Shown here: piece by piece, positions 43,867-56,205 of the stretch
Position numbering within the stretch: position 1 is the first letter of the stretch
How the letters are laid out: each line of letters starts with the position of its first letter
NCBI GenBank assembly: GCA_030762935.1
Contig: CM060890.1
Coordinates: 153,918,129 to 153,982,128, forward strand
DNA from: Hymenopus coronatus
Lineage: Eukaryota > Arthropoda > Insecta > Mantodea > Hymenopodidae
Direction of reading: 5' to 3'
Length of the DNA stretch: 64,000 nt
Notes under the pieces: generated by a model
Databases searched by the model: none
What the model was told of the DNA's origin: nothing
What the model saw: the letters and a program-made list of their open reading frames with translations, nothing else
Translations under genes and position numbers: made by a program

Positions 43867-43867
43867 T

Positions 43868-44200
43868 TAATATTATTATTATCGATAAGTCTTATCGATG
43901 TGATTTTCTAGGCGTTTCCAATGTGGTGATAGGAGAAACATTTAACTATAGGTCTGCGATAGCGAATTTAATTATTATTTATTACTCTGAGTTTTCCATA
44001 CGTTACTGTTTAGATAAGGAAAACTCCAAATTTCCATTTTGTATCGACTTGCATTATGAGATCCATAATGAAACAAACAAACGAGCGCTATTTTCGAAAG
44101 CTGTCGGGCCATTGAAATGGCGTACAGAAATGTTGAATGTGAATCTTCCTAAACATCTCCTCAGAACAAATCATCTCGTATTTAAATTGTAAGTATAATA
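43868..44200 (+). pseudogene. Exon-like segment, copy B1, with DRE-type palindrome
   Basis: Palindrome atcgataagtcttatcgat at 43881-43899, then sequence matching 3250-3510, then a longer coding-like part. In one frame NERYFRKLSGH aligns with NERDFKKLSHLL of the 52.9-kb copy. It ends at a strong splice donor gtaagtata (44189). An open frame through the whole segment exists but differs from the conserved one, so the exon is decayed. Confidence 0.4.
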
Positions 44201-44439
44201 CATTACAAGTTTGTGACTCTGAAGATGACTGCAGCTGATCGGTAACTGATTACTGTATTTGTTTCTCTATTTTTATCACTATGGTTACAACAAAGTCATG
44301 GTTATTATTATTGTTAGTGCAGACAATGGAACAATAACATACTGTTAATGTCAACCAAATTACTGTCGCAACACATCATTTTCTCCCTGTAAAGTTTTAG
44401 TACCGCGAAATACAGCAATTGAGGTTATGTAATATTTAC
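44201..44439. other. Spacer after exon-like segment
   Basis: Matches 3511-3715 and then carries ~40 bp not in A. Nothing recognised. Confidence 0.3.
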
Positions 44440-45190
44440 TGAGCTTTTTAATATCTCTACACCAGGTAAGGAAGGTATTGCATTCCACCCAAATCTTTAT
44501 GCCGAGATTTCACTGGAAATGTGTTTTGAGGTTCGCAGGCTAAAAATAAAAGCATTTTTAGAAAAAGGTCTGTGTTCCTGTGAACGTGTTACTTAAAAAT
44601 GAAAAGTCTGTTAAATACCAAGCATGATATTTAATTTCAGTATTCTACGTCAGCAACACGTAGGTTTTCGAAAAAATCCCCAAACTACCCTTTACATGGA
44701 AGATTTTTCGGAAATGATGATTTTTTTCAAAAATGGCACTAACATTTAGATTAATATACCATATGTTTAAGATATTTTCAAAACAAATGAAGTGCATAAT
44801 TAACTTGTATTTTCTGGGAATAGCCTCTGAAGTCCTCTTTATTCTGGATGAGGTTTGGTAAACCGTAAAACAGAAACTAAAACTTCTACACAACTACTTA
44901 AACTTTGAATATCAAGCCTCAGCTTGTACTTACTACTTTTCTGAAAATGAAAATCAATTTTATTTTAGCAATGGTGAGCAAAGGGAATGGAATGTCAATT
45001 GTTTCAAATAGCAACAGCTATCCTAGCGTACTCCCTTATCTCCCTTCTACTTACAAGTAAGCAAGTAATAAGACAATTTCTATGAATGTTTATCTCGATT
45101 AGCATCGAGTAAATAAAAGGATAAGCTTTTGTAAGAAAAGTTGTTAGTGTAACAGCTAGAGAAAGTCATGTGAATGGAACACATTCGATC
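44440..45190 (-). repeat. AGAAAGT-family repeat, R orientation
   Basis: Counterpart of 3716-4390, complete at its start ('aatatctctacaccaggtaa', 'ggaaggtattgcattccacc'), where A is deleted. Confidence 0.7.
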
Positions 45191-45194
45191 AACT

Positions 45195-45425
45195 CCGTGA
45201 TTGGAGGCATTGGTGGATGGTGAAGAATTGGGCTACCCACGCGGGTAGTATCGTGTCTACCTTACATTCAACAGGTCGCAAGTTCGAATCTCGCTTAGGG
45301 TGAGTTACTCGGATGAGGTTTTCCCTTACACTGAGAAGACGAATGTCGAGTAACTTTAAGGTCATGGACCCCAAGATCATTTGAGGTCATTCATCGTCCG
45401 ATATGACCAATCAAGTTAAAGTACA
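45195..45425 (+). mobile_element. tRNA-derived SINE (B counterpart of 4395-4645)
   Basis: 'caggtcgcaagttcgaatct', 'gagttactcggatgagg', 'gagaagacgaatgtcgagta', 'catcgtccgatatgacc'. One T-arm pair is lost relative to the A copy. Confidence 0.7.
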
Positions 45426-45429
45426 ATGC

Positions 45430-46915
45430 TCGGGATATCTCTACACAAAAATGTATATAACATCAATTTGTATTTTTTTTTTTGTGACAAGTTTTTTTTT
45501 TTATTTTTACGGTTTACCAGTTATATAAAAGTCATCCAGAATGAAGAGGTCTTCAGAAAAACCAAGATATACATTTCGCTTGTTCATAAAAATATCTTAA
45601 ATACATGACATTTTAATAAACATTGTTTCAGCCATTTTTGAGAAAACCAAAATTTTTACCTGTAGTTTGAGGTGGGGGGATTTTCTTGTAGATCTTCGTC
45701 TCTTATGCTTAAAGGATACTGAACTTAAAGATAAAGTTTGGTATTTAAGGGTCTTTCCTTTTTTGAGCTATGCTGCCCACAGAAACAGATTTTTTCTAAA
45801 AATCTGATGTGTTCCATTCACATGACTTTCTGTACATCTCTAAAACGAATTATTGTTAAAAAGCTTATGCTTCTATTTACTTCATGCTAATCCAGAAAAT
45901 ATTAGCAGAAATAGTCTTATTACTTGCTAGCATAGGTTAAAGTGATAATCAGAAGCTGATTGCTATGTGACTGAAGTTCCCTTGTTTGTAAGGACAGCAG
46001 TTGACAAATTCCTGTATGAGAAAAGTATAAATTTTCAAAGCTGAAACCAATAAAAAGGAATATTTTAAAAACGATCAACTCCATGAAAAAAATGTATATA
46101 ACACAAATTGTATGTTTTAATTTGGTCTACATTTTTGTGTGGTAAATTTTTTTCCAGCTATTACGGATTAGCAGCTATGCAAAATTCCATAAAACTCGTC
46201 CGGAATAAAGTAGTCTTCACTGGCTATTCCCAGAATATTCAAGATATACATTTTATTTGTGGTCTAAATATCTTTAATATATAATATTTTTATCAAAATA
46301 GTAATAGCCATTTTGAGAAAATCAAAATTTTCGAAAAAAGTTCCATGTAAAGGGGAGTTTGGGGTGGGGGGATTTCTCTCAAAATTTTTGTGTTTCATCC
46401 CGGGAAGATGCTACTAATCTTAAATACCAACTTTGGTATTTTACCGACTTTTCATTTTTGACTTATCGTATTCACAGACACTTGGACGGACACACACAAA
46501 CACACACGCACCTTTTTCTGAAAGTGCTTTTTTTTTTATACAGGGGACCCTAAAACATGTATTTCCTGTGAAATCTCGGTATCAAATTTTTGGGTGGATT
46601 GCAATACCTTGGCTATACACATTGTACATAGTATGTAGTAATTTTTTTTTTTTCTTGGATTCAGGGGCTCTCAAAACATGTATTTTTGGTGAAATCTCTG
46701 TAATGAATTTTTGGGTAAAATACAATACATTCTCTATACACATGTACATAGACGTGTAGAGAAAGTAAAGTGTTTTTTTTTTTTTTTTTTTTTTTTTTGA
46801 TTCAGGGGCTCTCATGAGACATATTTCGGGGAAATCGCTCTATTGAATTTTTGGGTACAATACAATACCTTCTCTATACACTATGTACATAGATGTGTAG
46901 AGAACGTAAAAATAT
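45430..46915 (+). repeat. AGAAAGT-family F units and threefold terminal modules
   Basis: Counterpart of 4650-6190: a truncated F unit (to about 45795), a longer F unit (to about 46620) and three tandem terminal modules (46520-46915) separated by poly-T at 46773-46798. The same number of modules in A and B dates the amplification before the duplication. Confidence 0.7.
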
Positions 46916-47312
46916 ACAATGGTTGCATCACAAACAGCGTTCTTTAGAAGTATTTTAAAGTGGTGAATGAAACTTCCACAGCCGATCCACATTTTTAAGT
47001 GTTGAAGAGATGGCAGGTTCAGATGTTGGAATCATTCACAGATCTCCTGTTTTCGTTCCGCACTCCTCTACTTATAAAAACATGTCTTTCCGCCTTAGAG
47101 CCCTAAAGCTTTATAAGAAACCAGGAACATATTTTCTTACATTTCTCATAAACAAAAAAGTTGGAATAGGTGCTGTAGTATATTATGTATCGTGAGTAAT
47201 AAAGAGCGTGTGTCCATCAAATGTGTCTACATAGACAAGCAAATACACATTTTAGGCCCGCCTCAATCCAAAAATACCCCCACCGTAAACTAACATTTCC
47301 AAAATGGCTCCA
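46916..47312. other. Non-coding; empty site for PLE-A
   Basis: Matches 6191-6639, including the 'cttccacagccgatcc' module. It runs from 'ccaaaatggctccaa' directly into 'ataaaatgtatatctcg' where copy A holds ~4 kb of PLE-A and nested elements. Confidence 0.5.
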
Positions 47313-48130
47313 AATAAAATGTATATCTCGAATATTCTAGGACTAGCCTCTGAACACTTCTTTTTCTGAATCACTGTAGCAAATAGGCAATAGCTTACTA
47401 AGGGAAAAGTCTGATGTGTTCCATTTACATGACTTTCTCTACATCTCTGTAACTATCAGATTATTCTTCTATCTGCTTTACGATAAACATTAACGGAAAT
47501 CGTCTTATTACTTGCTTCCTTGTGAGTAAAAGGCAATATACTAGGATAAAGTGATAGTCAAATGTTTGAAAAGCTGTCGCAACGTGAAGTAGTTCAAATT
47601 CGGTTCTCTTTGCAAAGGTCAGGAGTAACGGTGGGAGAAGTTTAAAATTGAAACAATAACAAACACCTAAAAAATGTATGACATATTGTGCATTTTAAAG
47701 ATAACTTAATTTTTTGTGTATTAAGTTTTTGTCTATCTCTTACATTTTAACAGTTATGTAAAAACTGTTCTTAAATAAAGAGGTCTTAAAGGCTATTGTC
47801 AGAAAATTCAAGATAACATTTTTTTTGTCATATAAATATCTTTAATATGCGATATTTTAATCTAAATCGTTACAGCCATATTTGAGAAAAACATTATTTT
47901 TTATTAATTTTTTTTTATTATATATAAGGGTAGTTTGGGGTGGGGTGAGGGTAATTTTCTGAAAATGTTGGTGTCGCATCTTTGGAAGATACTTAGCTTA
48001 AATATCAAGTTTGGTATTTAACAGGAACCCAAAGCATATATTTCTGGTGAAATCTCAGTAAAACATTTTTGGGTGCATTACAATACCTGCTCTATCCATA
48101 TGTACATTGTACATATGGGGCTACAGAAAG
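47313..48130 (+). repeat. AGAAAGT-family repeat, F orientation (copy B)
   Basis: Counterpart of 10617-11430, with the same internal deletion and the same ccatatgtaca/tgtacatatgg palindrome near the end. Confidence 0.65.
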
Positions 48131-48134
48131 TAAA

Positions 48135-50000
48135 ACTGGAAGGAATATCTAAACAAAGATAAAAACCAGAATAGAATGCAAAGACTTGAAGGAAGAATGT
48201 ATGTCTAATGAAGGCCTACTCACTGAAAAGAAGAAATGATGCATTAAAACAAAGACTGTACAGAAGGCAGAGGGTGATGGTTCCCTTCTAGGTACCTGTC
48301 GCAGTCCAAGAGTGAGAAAGTGAAGAATACACTTGCTAAAAGTGCAGGAAAGAAGCAACTTATAATGGAGAACTAACAAAAGATTATGTTAGTAAAGTTG
48401 GAGATTTCTACCACAATCAAGACAAGTCCCAGGGTCTTAAACGAATAAGACATATGACAAGGGACACCATTTGAAGAACTCAAGAAACCTTCATCTCAAA
48501 ATCTAAATCTTAAAGTCTTCGACCAGAGTATATATTACCCATAAATACTTCCCTTTGGAGACACTCTGGAGGAACCACAAGTGAAAACAAATGGACAGCG
48601 AGTACTGCGTGCATTCCTTCAGTGAACAGTGAAAGATTATTTTTCTTTGTTCAGTTTATAATTTTGCAGAACTGTTCCTAAAATATTATTGATTAAGTTT
48701 TTGTAAACTGCAATAAAAATGTAATATGCATTCACAGTGCCAAATTTGTTAATAGTGCAAGTTAGAAGTGTTTTTATTTTCATTCAAATATGTTATCCAT
48801 GTTATTTTCAATACATATAAGTAAGAATTTATTAAACTAAGAAGAATGGAAAATAATATTGTCACTAGTGACATCTGTTACAGCAAAAATAATTTATTGT
48901 AACTCTTAAACTGTACTTGTAGACTAGGAAAATCCCTTTACACAGTTTGTTATGTATTACTGTTTTACTTCAAAACATTGACCAATATTGACCAAAATAC
49001 CAATCTGCATGGTGCAAATGTTCTCACATCCGTTACACAGTCAAAACGGGATGCAGAGGACACAAACATTTTCAGAAATGCACATAATACCCTAAACAAC
49101 ATTTAAATAACTCTTCAAAATGTAATTGTCTTTTTATTGAGTTACTGAAAAGGCATGTGAATGTCACATCTGTTACAAAAGAATGGCTGAAATTGATAGC
49201 TGTTTTGTTAACAGCAGTCGTCACTGTACAAAATCATTGGACACTGAGGAAATGTACCGTTTCGTTGGAAACTTCATGTGAAGAAACTCTACCCTTACTT
49301 TGTGCCATAAATAGAAACAGCCCTCTTTGTTCTTCAAGAGAAAGTTGTCAAGCTGAGCAGAGCATTTATGTTCTTCTTTTTCTTCTCTAGTCTCAGCTGT
49401 GTTTTGTTCTAGTTGAATATGCCATATCATCCTTCTTAGGATGAAACAAACGCAATTGTTTCTCTTCAAATTGCTGATGGACGTAGCAGTCATCTTTATA
49501 AGCTGCTGTTTGGATTTCCAAGTACTTCTGTACAATGTGATTCCATATTAGAATTCTAAAAGGAACTTTTCTTTGATGGTTTCTTTATTTGTTTGTTCTT
49601 CTGATGACATAGCTTCTTGACCATTCTCCTGGTCCAAAAGTATGCAAAAACATAATTACACCTTTACACACTGAAATTTGAGAAAATAATGTTTCCTTGA
49701 TAGCTCATTTTCCATACCCTTTGCTTTGGCATGTTTTCCATTAAATTGACAACACAAGCAGGTCTCTCCTTCCACTCCATGTTCCAAATAGCTTTTGAAA
49801 GTAATTTTTCTGTGAACAGTTAACACTTGATGACATTATCACAATCTGAACATTTGCAATGGGGTTTTATGGCCTTCTCTACCCACACTGTAGCTCGTCT
49901 GTCCACCCACATTTCATATTCCTTTATAGGATTGTCCATTTTCCAGATACTTTTATTTTGATTGATCTTTCAAGTAGAACTATCCACTTGATGCTGTTTT
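48135..50000. other. B counterpart of 11431-13290
   Basis: Near-identical to copy A for almost 1.9 kb. It bears the same faint minus-strand coding pieces (about 49220-49535). No gene can be named. Confidence 0.35.
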
Positions 50001-50340
50001 TACTTTCTCTACATAGTGTATAGAGAAGGTACTATATTGCACCTAAAAATTTGATACAGAAATTTCTCGGGAAATACATGTTTTGAGACCCCTGAACCCA
50101 AAAAAGAGCATTTTTAGAAAAAGGAGATTGTCACATAGCAACCAGCTTTTGACTATCACTTTAACCTATGGTACTCCCTTATTTCCCTTCTACTTACAAG
50201 GAAGCAAGTAATAAGACTATTTCTGCTAATTTTTTTTTTTTTTTCATTAGCAGGAAGTAAACAGAATCATAAGCTTTTTACAAAAATTTATTACAGAGAT
50301 GTAGAGAAAGTCATTTGAATGGGCACTTCAGATTTTTTCT
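50001..50340 (-). repeat. AGAAAGT-family repeat, R orientation
   Basis: Counterpart of 13291-13620 and a little more complete ('acttacaaggaagcaagtaa', then a poly-T stretch around 50229). Confidence 0.6.
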
Positions 50341-50414
50341 GGAGTTTCTCGAACATTATTTTCTTCTGTTTCCTGAATCATGTCACTAAATAATGGATAT
50401 ATGAATCTTTTCTG

Positions 50415-50672
50415 TCAAACAGACTTTCTCAATTTTCTCTTGTTTTCTCTGAGGAAGCTTTTTGTGAAAAATGTAGAATTGCTGCTATAATGGCTGCCAT
50501 TGCTTGCTGTGGGAATTAATTCCTCTTGTGTCATATTAATGTCATCATGTTTACTCTGTCTTATTTCAATTTGCTGCTCCAACCTTTCTCTTTGTTCTCT
50601 GATTTGGTCTGTTATTGTATCTGTTGTAGGTCTGGGTGTTCTTTTCCTTGGACTACCAACGCGTGGCTGCAA
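50415..50672 (-). pseudogene. Minus-strand charged open frame (B counterpart of 13680-14003)
   Basis: Carries the same GSPRKRTPRP and TDQIREQRERLEQQIEIRQS core. The upstream part is broken by a stop. No function can be assigned. Confidence 0.25.
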
Positions 50673-50729
50673 GGAAGTGAGCGGGTAATTCGTCGTTACG
50701 GCTCAAAATATTATTCCGTCTGTTAGGAG

Positions 50730-51127
50730 TACCAACATCGGAACACTGTATCCGCTCGGTGCCAGCTACATATGAATGTAGTGGGAAAGAAAAGTGAAAT
50801 GTGCGGATTGTGTTCAAAACACAGAAAGTAATTTAAAAATCAAGCATACGTAAACTGCACAATGAATAACCCCGAACTGATATATGTGTAATTTGGCAGG
50901 GAATATAAAAACATAGATTTGTTTCGCTTTAGTTAACTGTATTTTGCATGGAGGTCCCTGGTTCGATTCCCTGATTGTAGTGGGTAGTTTTGCTTTAACT
51001 ATAATTACTCCATTTCCCTCCATGTGAATTTTATTAAAACTATCACTCCAGTTTAACCATTTATTTTCAAATGTAAATAAAACGATTAATGATGACAATA
51101 ACCATTGTAATAATGGTAATAACAACA
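50730..51127. other. Non-coding with B-box-like fragment
   Basis: Matches 14004-14390. 'ccctggttcgattccctg' is conserved near 50956. Confidence 0.35.
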
Positions 51128-51138
51128 ATTACAATATA

Positions 51139-51284
51139 AAATAAGAACTAAAGCTTTCCTGGCGACGTGTTAATTCAAAATCTTCTCGGGCTTCACCCTG
51201 AAGACGAGGAAGATGCACTTCTTCGAAACGTTGGTGTCAAGCCAAGTTTTTACCTGGATAGAAGCCCGAGAAGATTTTGAATTA
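51139..51284 (+). mobile_element. 146-bp Penelope-terminal-type insertion, TSD attacaatata
   Basis: Absent from A (~14390) and flanked by attacaatata (51128-51138 and 51285-51295). A perfect 25-bp inverted repeat (51170-51194 with 51261-51285, core 'tcttctcgggcttc') encloses CTGAAGA (51198-51204), a 7-bp hairpin with an atgca loop (51206-51212 with 51218-51224) and GAAAC (51225-51229). The order is that of the PLE termini elsewhere in the window. It has no coding capacity. Confidence 0.65.
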
Positions 51285-51295
51285 ATTACAATATA

Positions 51296-52500
51296 TTCAT
51301 CGATCACCATTAGTAGGTAAGAGTGAAAATGGTGGACGCTAAAAAACCAACAGACAATATCATATATATCTGTTCACTTTTATTTGGTTTTGGAAACTAT
51401 TCCTATGAAAGATTATTTTCTATCTACTTCATGTTAATTAATAAACCTTTTACATTACTCTTTTCGTTTTGGTAGTAGGCCTGTGGTTAAAGCTGGCACC
51501 GAACGGATACAGTATTCCAATGTTGGTACTCCACCTAGCAGACGGAATAATATTTAGAGCCATAACACAGAATTACCAATAAGTCTTGCTCTAATGTATG
51601 AATTACTTGTACAGCACAATACAAACCAAATACATCAGGGATTGTAAAATAAATAAATAAAAAACGATGATGCAACTAAAATACCGAGCTAAATAAATTA
51701 GGTATAAAGTATGGGAGTATACAGAGTTACGAGATTTTATGTATGAAATAGCATAGATAATCTTTATTGCTGGAAACAGTGTTGCAGTGTAGCAACTGCA
51801 AGTACAATAAAAGATTAGAAATTAACACTAAAACTATCAATATATATATATATTGAATTAGTAGCCACCAATGTACGGCGCATGGTTCTCTTGGTGGTAA
51901 AGCATAATAATTTTGGAGTACTTAGATTCTTAAATTTGAACTATTTTGTGTTGAATAGTTACAAATATTTGAACAAATTACAAAGCTATTTATATTTTTT
52001 TGACATGTAAGAGGCAACTCAGCACATACATCGATGGAAAAGACATAACGCCAAATTCAATAAAAAGTGGCTTACAATGGTGTTAAAAATGTACTCCGCA
52101 AATTATTCTCACAGCCTTCTTTTGCAAAATAAAAATGTTATGCGCCAAAGAATGTTTACCCCAAAATATATTGCCATAATTAGCATGAGAATAGATGTAG
52201 GCATAATAAATTTCATTAGGACATCCACAGTTATACATCTAGATGGAGTCCCAAGCATTGCTAAGTAAGAATATATTCAGAGGAGATACGAGTTATGCTA
52301 ATTTAGTAATTAAAAAGATTGAAGAACAGATGGCATCATAATACTCAATACACAGAAAGATCCAATATTTCGTCAACAGATTTTACAAAAATGTAAAAAT
52401 GATGAAAAAATGGAGTTACGAGGTTTGCGAATTAGGTTGACGATGTTTGAACTTAATAATGTTGGACACTAAATGCTACAATCGTTATCAGTGGCGAAAA
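51296..52500. other. Non-coding; includes empty site for the Jockey LINE
   Basis: Matches 14400-14664 then 19319-20230. The uninterrupted LINE target lies near 51573-51590. A short (ta)n run at about 51840-51853 is B-specific. Nothing else recognised. Confidence 0.4.
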
Positions 52501-52700
52501 TATCATTCCATGGTATAACTTCCACAGGAGTGCCCGATTTGAAGATGTTGAAAATGTTACGTGTATAGATTTGAAGCTTTTTTTCTTCTTAAGATTATTA
52601 AAGTTTTGACTTCACAGGTCCTTTGGTTATGCTCTGTCCTCTGCTCCTCTACTTGCAATAACCACGCCCAAGCTATGAATGGAGATTAATGTTGTTATAA
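52501..52700. other. Recurrent 'cttccacagg' module
   Basis: 'aacttccacaggagtgcccg' followed by 'gttgaaaatgttacgtgt'; a diverged copy of the module described at 20231. Confidence 0.35.
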
Positions 52701-53095
52701 GATTGTATTGGCCGTGCTACATAACCTCGAATCCCTGCCATGCTCCGATACCATAACCTATATCTCGATGTGAATTTCCATTTTGTGTATTCGTTGCGGT
52801 AAGACAGGAACAATATATCTGTTCCTGCATTTAAATAGTATTATTTATTCGAGCTTATTTATTGTATTCTCATTATTACTGTTTTGATGAAAACTCCCAT
52901 TATTAATTGAGTATCGATCATATCGACTTGGAATATGACGTTACTTCAATTCCGATGCCGACGCTCTTAAATAATGAGCGCGATTTTAAAAAGCTCTCGC
53001 ACCTCCTGAACCGGTGGAACGATCTTAATAATGTTTTCAGTTACATAAAATGTAAAACTGAAGAATTACTGGATTTTGTGCACGGTAAGCAATTA
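52700..53095 (+). pseudogene. Exon-like segment, copy B2 (most complete)
   Basis: An open frame from 52907 passes through DLEYDVTSIPMPTLLN, NERDFKKLSHLLNRWNDL and KCKTEELLDFVHG and reaches a splice-donor-like gtaagc at 53085. Upstream shares 'tatctcgatgtgaatttcc' and 'ttattaattgagtatcgatc' with the other copies. The compact, charged composition and agreement of the donor position in A2 suggest a real ancestral exon of ~170 bp. I do not recognise the protein. Whether this copy is expressed cannot be judged; no downstream exon was found. Confidence 0.4.
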
Positions 53096-54139
53096 CAAAC
53101 GCAGTTACTTAATTTCCTAATTGCAAATGTAGTTCGTTACACGTTATTTAAAGTAAGTATCTGTCGTTTTGTAAACGACTGCAGTGGCCAAGTAATGGCG
53201 TTAAGAAAGTGTATGTTATATTGTTTTAATAACTACTTATGGTAGTGGTTTGTCTCGTAGCAACAAATTGATAATGACATCCCATTATTAATCGAGCACA
53301 TATAATGGAACAAGTATGGCAGTTAAATAGTCTAGTACTATTGCTATCCAAGTTCCCGGCGGAGAATGTTTTTCTCCGTTTTCGTAGCCAGGAATAGAAG
53401 TAAGGTTAGAGAATGCTCTTATTAGGGTTTAATTTAGATCGCGAATTCGACCATGTAAGCTCTGACACTGCCCTTCCGTACTTCTTGATAACAACGTCTG
53501 TACTTGTGTAGGAGTAACATCATTCGAAATTCAGAAATAATTTTTCAATATTGTGTATTTTATAACAAGTATTTTTTATGAAATTATAATCTGTTTAATG
53601 CTAGGCTGAAACTTCCACTGGTGATCCATATTTGAAAGTGTTGAAAACATTAAGTTGTTCAGATGTGAAATGCGCTGGATTGCCAAGGTTTTGATCTCTT
53701 CTTCTGATCATTGGGGTTTTAGCTCCACAGATCCCTGGGTTATGCTTTGCGGCTTAGGTCCCTAAAGGTTATTAACAGGCGAGTAAGTAACTATAAGGTG
53801 GCTCTAATGACAATAACCAAAGTACCACTTCAGAAGAAATTTTTGAAGAAGTGTCAAGTGGCGTAACCAACATAAATTAAAAAATTATATTAAAATTGTC
53901 CTTTCCCTGCTCCAATGGTTTAAAGTAATTAAAAATGCATTCCTTTCAGGAATCAAGTGTCACTTCGTTGCCACAATCCTTTAAAAGTAGTAAATTGAAA
54001 GGTATTAGATTTTACTTAGGAACAAATGTGCACTAAATAATGATGTATCCTAAATGTGATAATCTCATGGCAAAACTTCCACAGGCAATCCGGATTTTAT
54101 GGTATTGAAAATATTAGTCTGTACAGATCTGAAATCCAG
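53096..54139. other. Non-coding, shared with 20846-21760
   Basis: Contains two more 'cttccac' modules (about 53606 and 54072) and 'aaggttattaacaggcga'. No coding signal. Confidence 0.3.
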
Positions 54140-54400
54140 TACAGGAATTTGTCAACTGCTATCGATACAAACAAAGGAACTTCAGTCACCTTACAACCAA
54201 CTTTTGACTATCACTTTAACCTATGCTACTCCCTTATTTCACTTCTACTTATAAGGAAGCAAGTAATAGCACTATTTCAGTTAATTTTTCTTGATTTGTA
54301 TTCAGTAGTGAGAAGAATAATCTTTTTAACGATAATTTGTTGCAGAGATTTACAGAATGTCATGTAAATGGAACACTTCAATTTTTTTTTTAAATATTTG
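54140..54400 (-). repeat. AGAAAGT-family repeat, R, partial
   Basis: Counterpart of 21761-22020. Confidence 0.65.
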
Positions 54401-54821
54401 CATCATTTTTGGCAATTCTTAGGTAATAAATGTATTCTTCATCTTGCATTTTTTACAAAAGTATAGATCATTGAATGTCTTGCTCTGTTAATTACTATTC
54501 AACTGTATTTAAAGTCACCAAAATTTGATTTGAGTAATATCAGCATAGAGCTGTCAGACTTACTGCCATCTGTAGGTCTATTGTAGAACTTTGTGGCGTT
54601 CAGATTCTAAGGCTAATTTAATGTGCGTCATAAACATGAGCCAAGTTGCTTATCTGATGTTACATTACCAACTTTATTATTTAATAAAATAAAGGGCAAC
54701 ATCTTGACATGGAAACCCGAGTAGCTATCATGATATTCTACTCCTAGACTATCAGGTTCAATTTTGTTAAGGCTTCCTAATGTTAAGAATAAAGATTTAG
54801 TTGCTAAATGTAACAAATTCC

Positions 54822-54892
54822 AAGATGACCGCCGGTCCCCATGGCCAGGCTCGCTGTGGGTTCGAGTCCCGCCTTGGGCATGGGTGTATATG
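54822..54892 (+). mobile_element. SINE head fragment with B-box (copy B)
   Basis: Counterpart of 22431-22500. 'gtgggttcgagtcccgcct' is unchanged, consistent with the low divergence of this part of the duplication. Confidence 0.55.
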
Positions 54893-55239
54893 TGTCTGTA
54901 TTAGCAGCAAAATCGGTAATCAAATAGAACAAAAGAAATGTTGAAAAAAAAGAAGAAAAAGTAATACGCGCCAGAGTCCCAACAAGCCTCAGGAACTGTA
55001 TTTAAAAGAAAAAAAAAAGGCTCTTTACCTTCTATTGTTTTTATTACACAGCAGAAGGACATTGTTTTGATGTTGTGTAACAGAAACAAATGACAGAAAT
55101 GTTCATTACAGCATAGTTGTGTATTAATCTAACTCCCTGGATAAGTATGTTGTGAGTGACAGACTGCAATAGCAATTTCATATCACAAGAAAAATAAGTT
55201 ATTACAATAGGGTTGTGTAGCTTGCATGCTTCACAAATA

Positions 55240-56060
55240 CAGTTTTACTTTCTATGGCATATACGAAGAATGTACATAGTAAGTAGAGAAGGTTTGTATT
55301 CCATCCAAAATTCTGATAGCAAGATTTCACAGAAAATGTTTATTTTAGATCCCATTGAAAATAAAAATTTTGAAAAATGTCAGAGGAGAGAGAGAAAAAC
55401 AAAATGTTGGTTAAATAACAAACTTAGTATTTTCTAAGAATGTTACCGAGAATTTACAGAAATGCCCTCCCCCCCCCTGCAAACATGGTTTATGTAGAGC
55501 ATCAAAATTGGTTGTAACGATTTTGATTAAAAGCTGTATCCTTAAGATTCTTTCATGAGAAATTAAAATTATATTGTGAATTTTCTGTGTCTAGACTCTG
55601 AAGATCACTGCATTCTGGGCAAGTTTTGTATAACTGGCAAACCGTAAGAGATAGACAAAAACTTGCTGTATAAAAAATGTAGATACCTTACAAAACACAA
55701 TTTATATCATATACTGTTTTTTTGTAGAGTTAACCATTTCTGAGCTATTTTTGATATTTGCTTCAATTTTAAAAGTTACTTTTCTCAAATGAAAGTAATC
55801 ATTCGTTTCATGCCTCTTTTGTTTTACTCTTGGCCATGCAAATAGAAATGAATTTCAGTTGTATCACTCAGCAACGAGTTTTTAAAACATTTGACTATCA
55901 CTTTAGCCTAGTTTATTCACTTCTACTTTCAAGGAAGCCAGTAATTAAGACAATTTCTGTTAATATTTATATTGATTAGCATGAAATAAATAGAAGGAAA
56001 ATGTTTTGTAAGGTTACTTTGTTTGCAGAACAGGTAGAGAAAGTGATGTGAATGGAAGAC
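55240..56060 (-). repeat. AGAAAGT-family repeat, R orientation (copy B)
   Basis: Counterpart of 22855-23710 without the 35-bp tandem duplication. Confidence 0.65.
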
Positions 56061-56205
56061 ATGAGAATGTCAGATAGTAGCAGTCTTATTAAAATTAAAA
56101 TAACTCAGAAGTTTGAGACAAGTGAAGTTTTAATCAATGTGATGTTGAAAATGAGTCGGAATAGTAACACTCACCTCACTTGTAATTATGTTCAAAACAT
56201 ATGTT

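Noticed and set aside
51139..51284. Classical MITE based on the 25-bp inverted repeat
   Set aside because: The inverted repeat is not at both ends (left arm starts 31 bp inside) and the 11-bp TSD plus internal motif match the Penelope-type insertions better.
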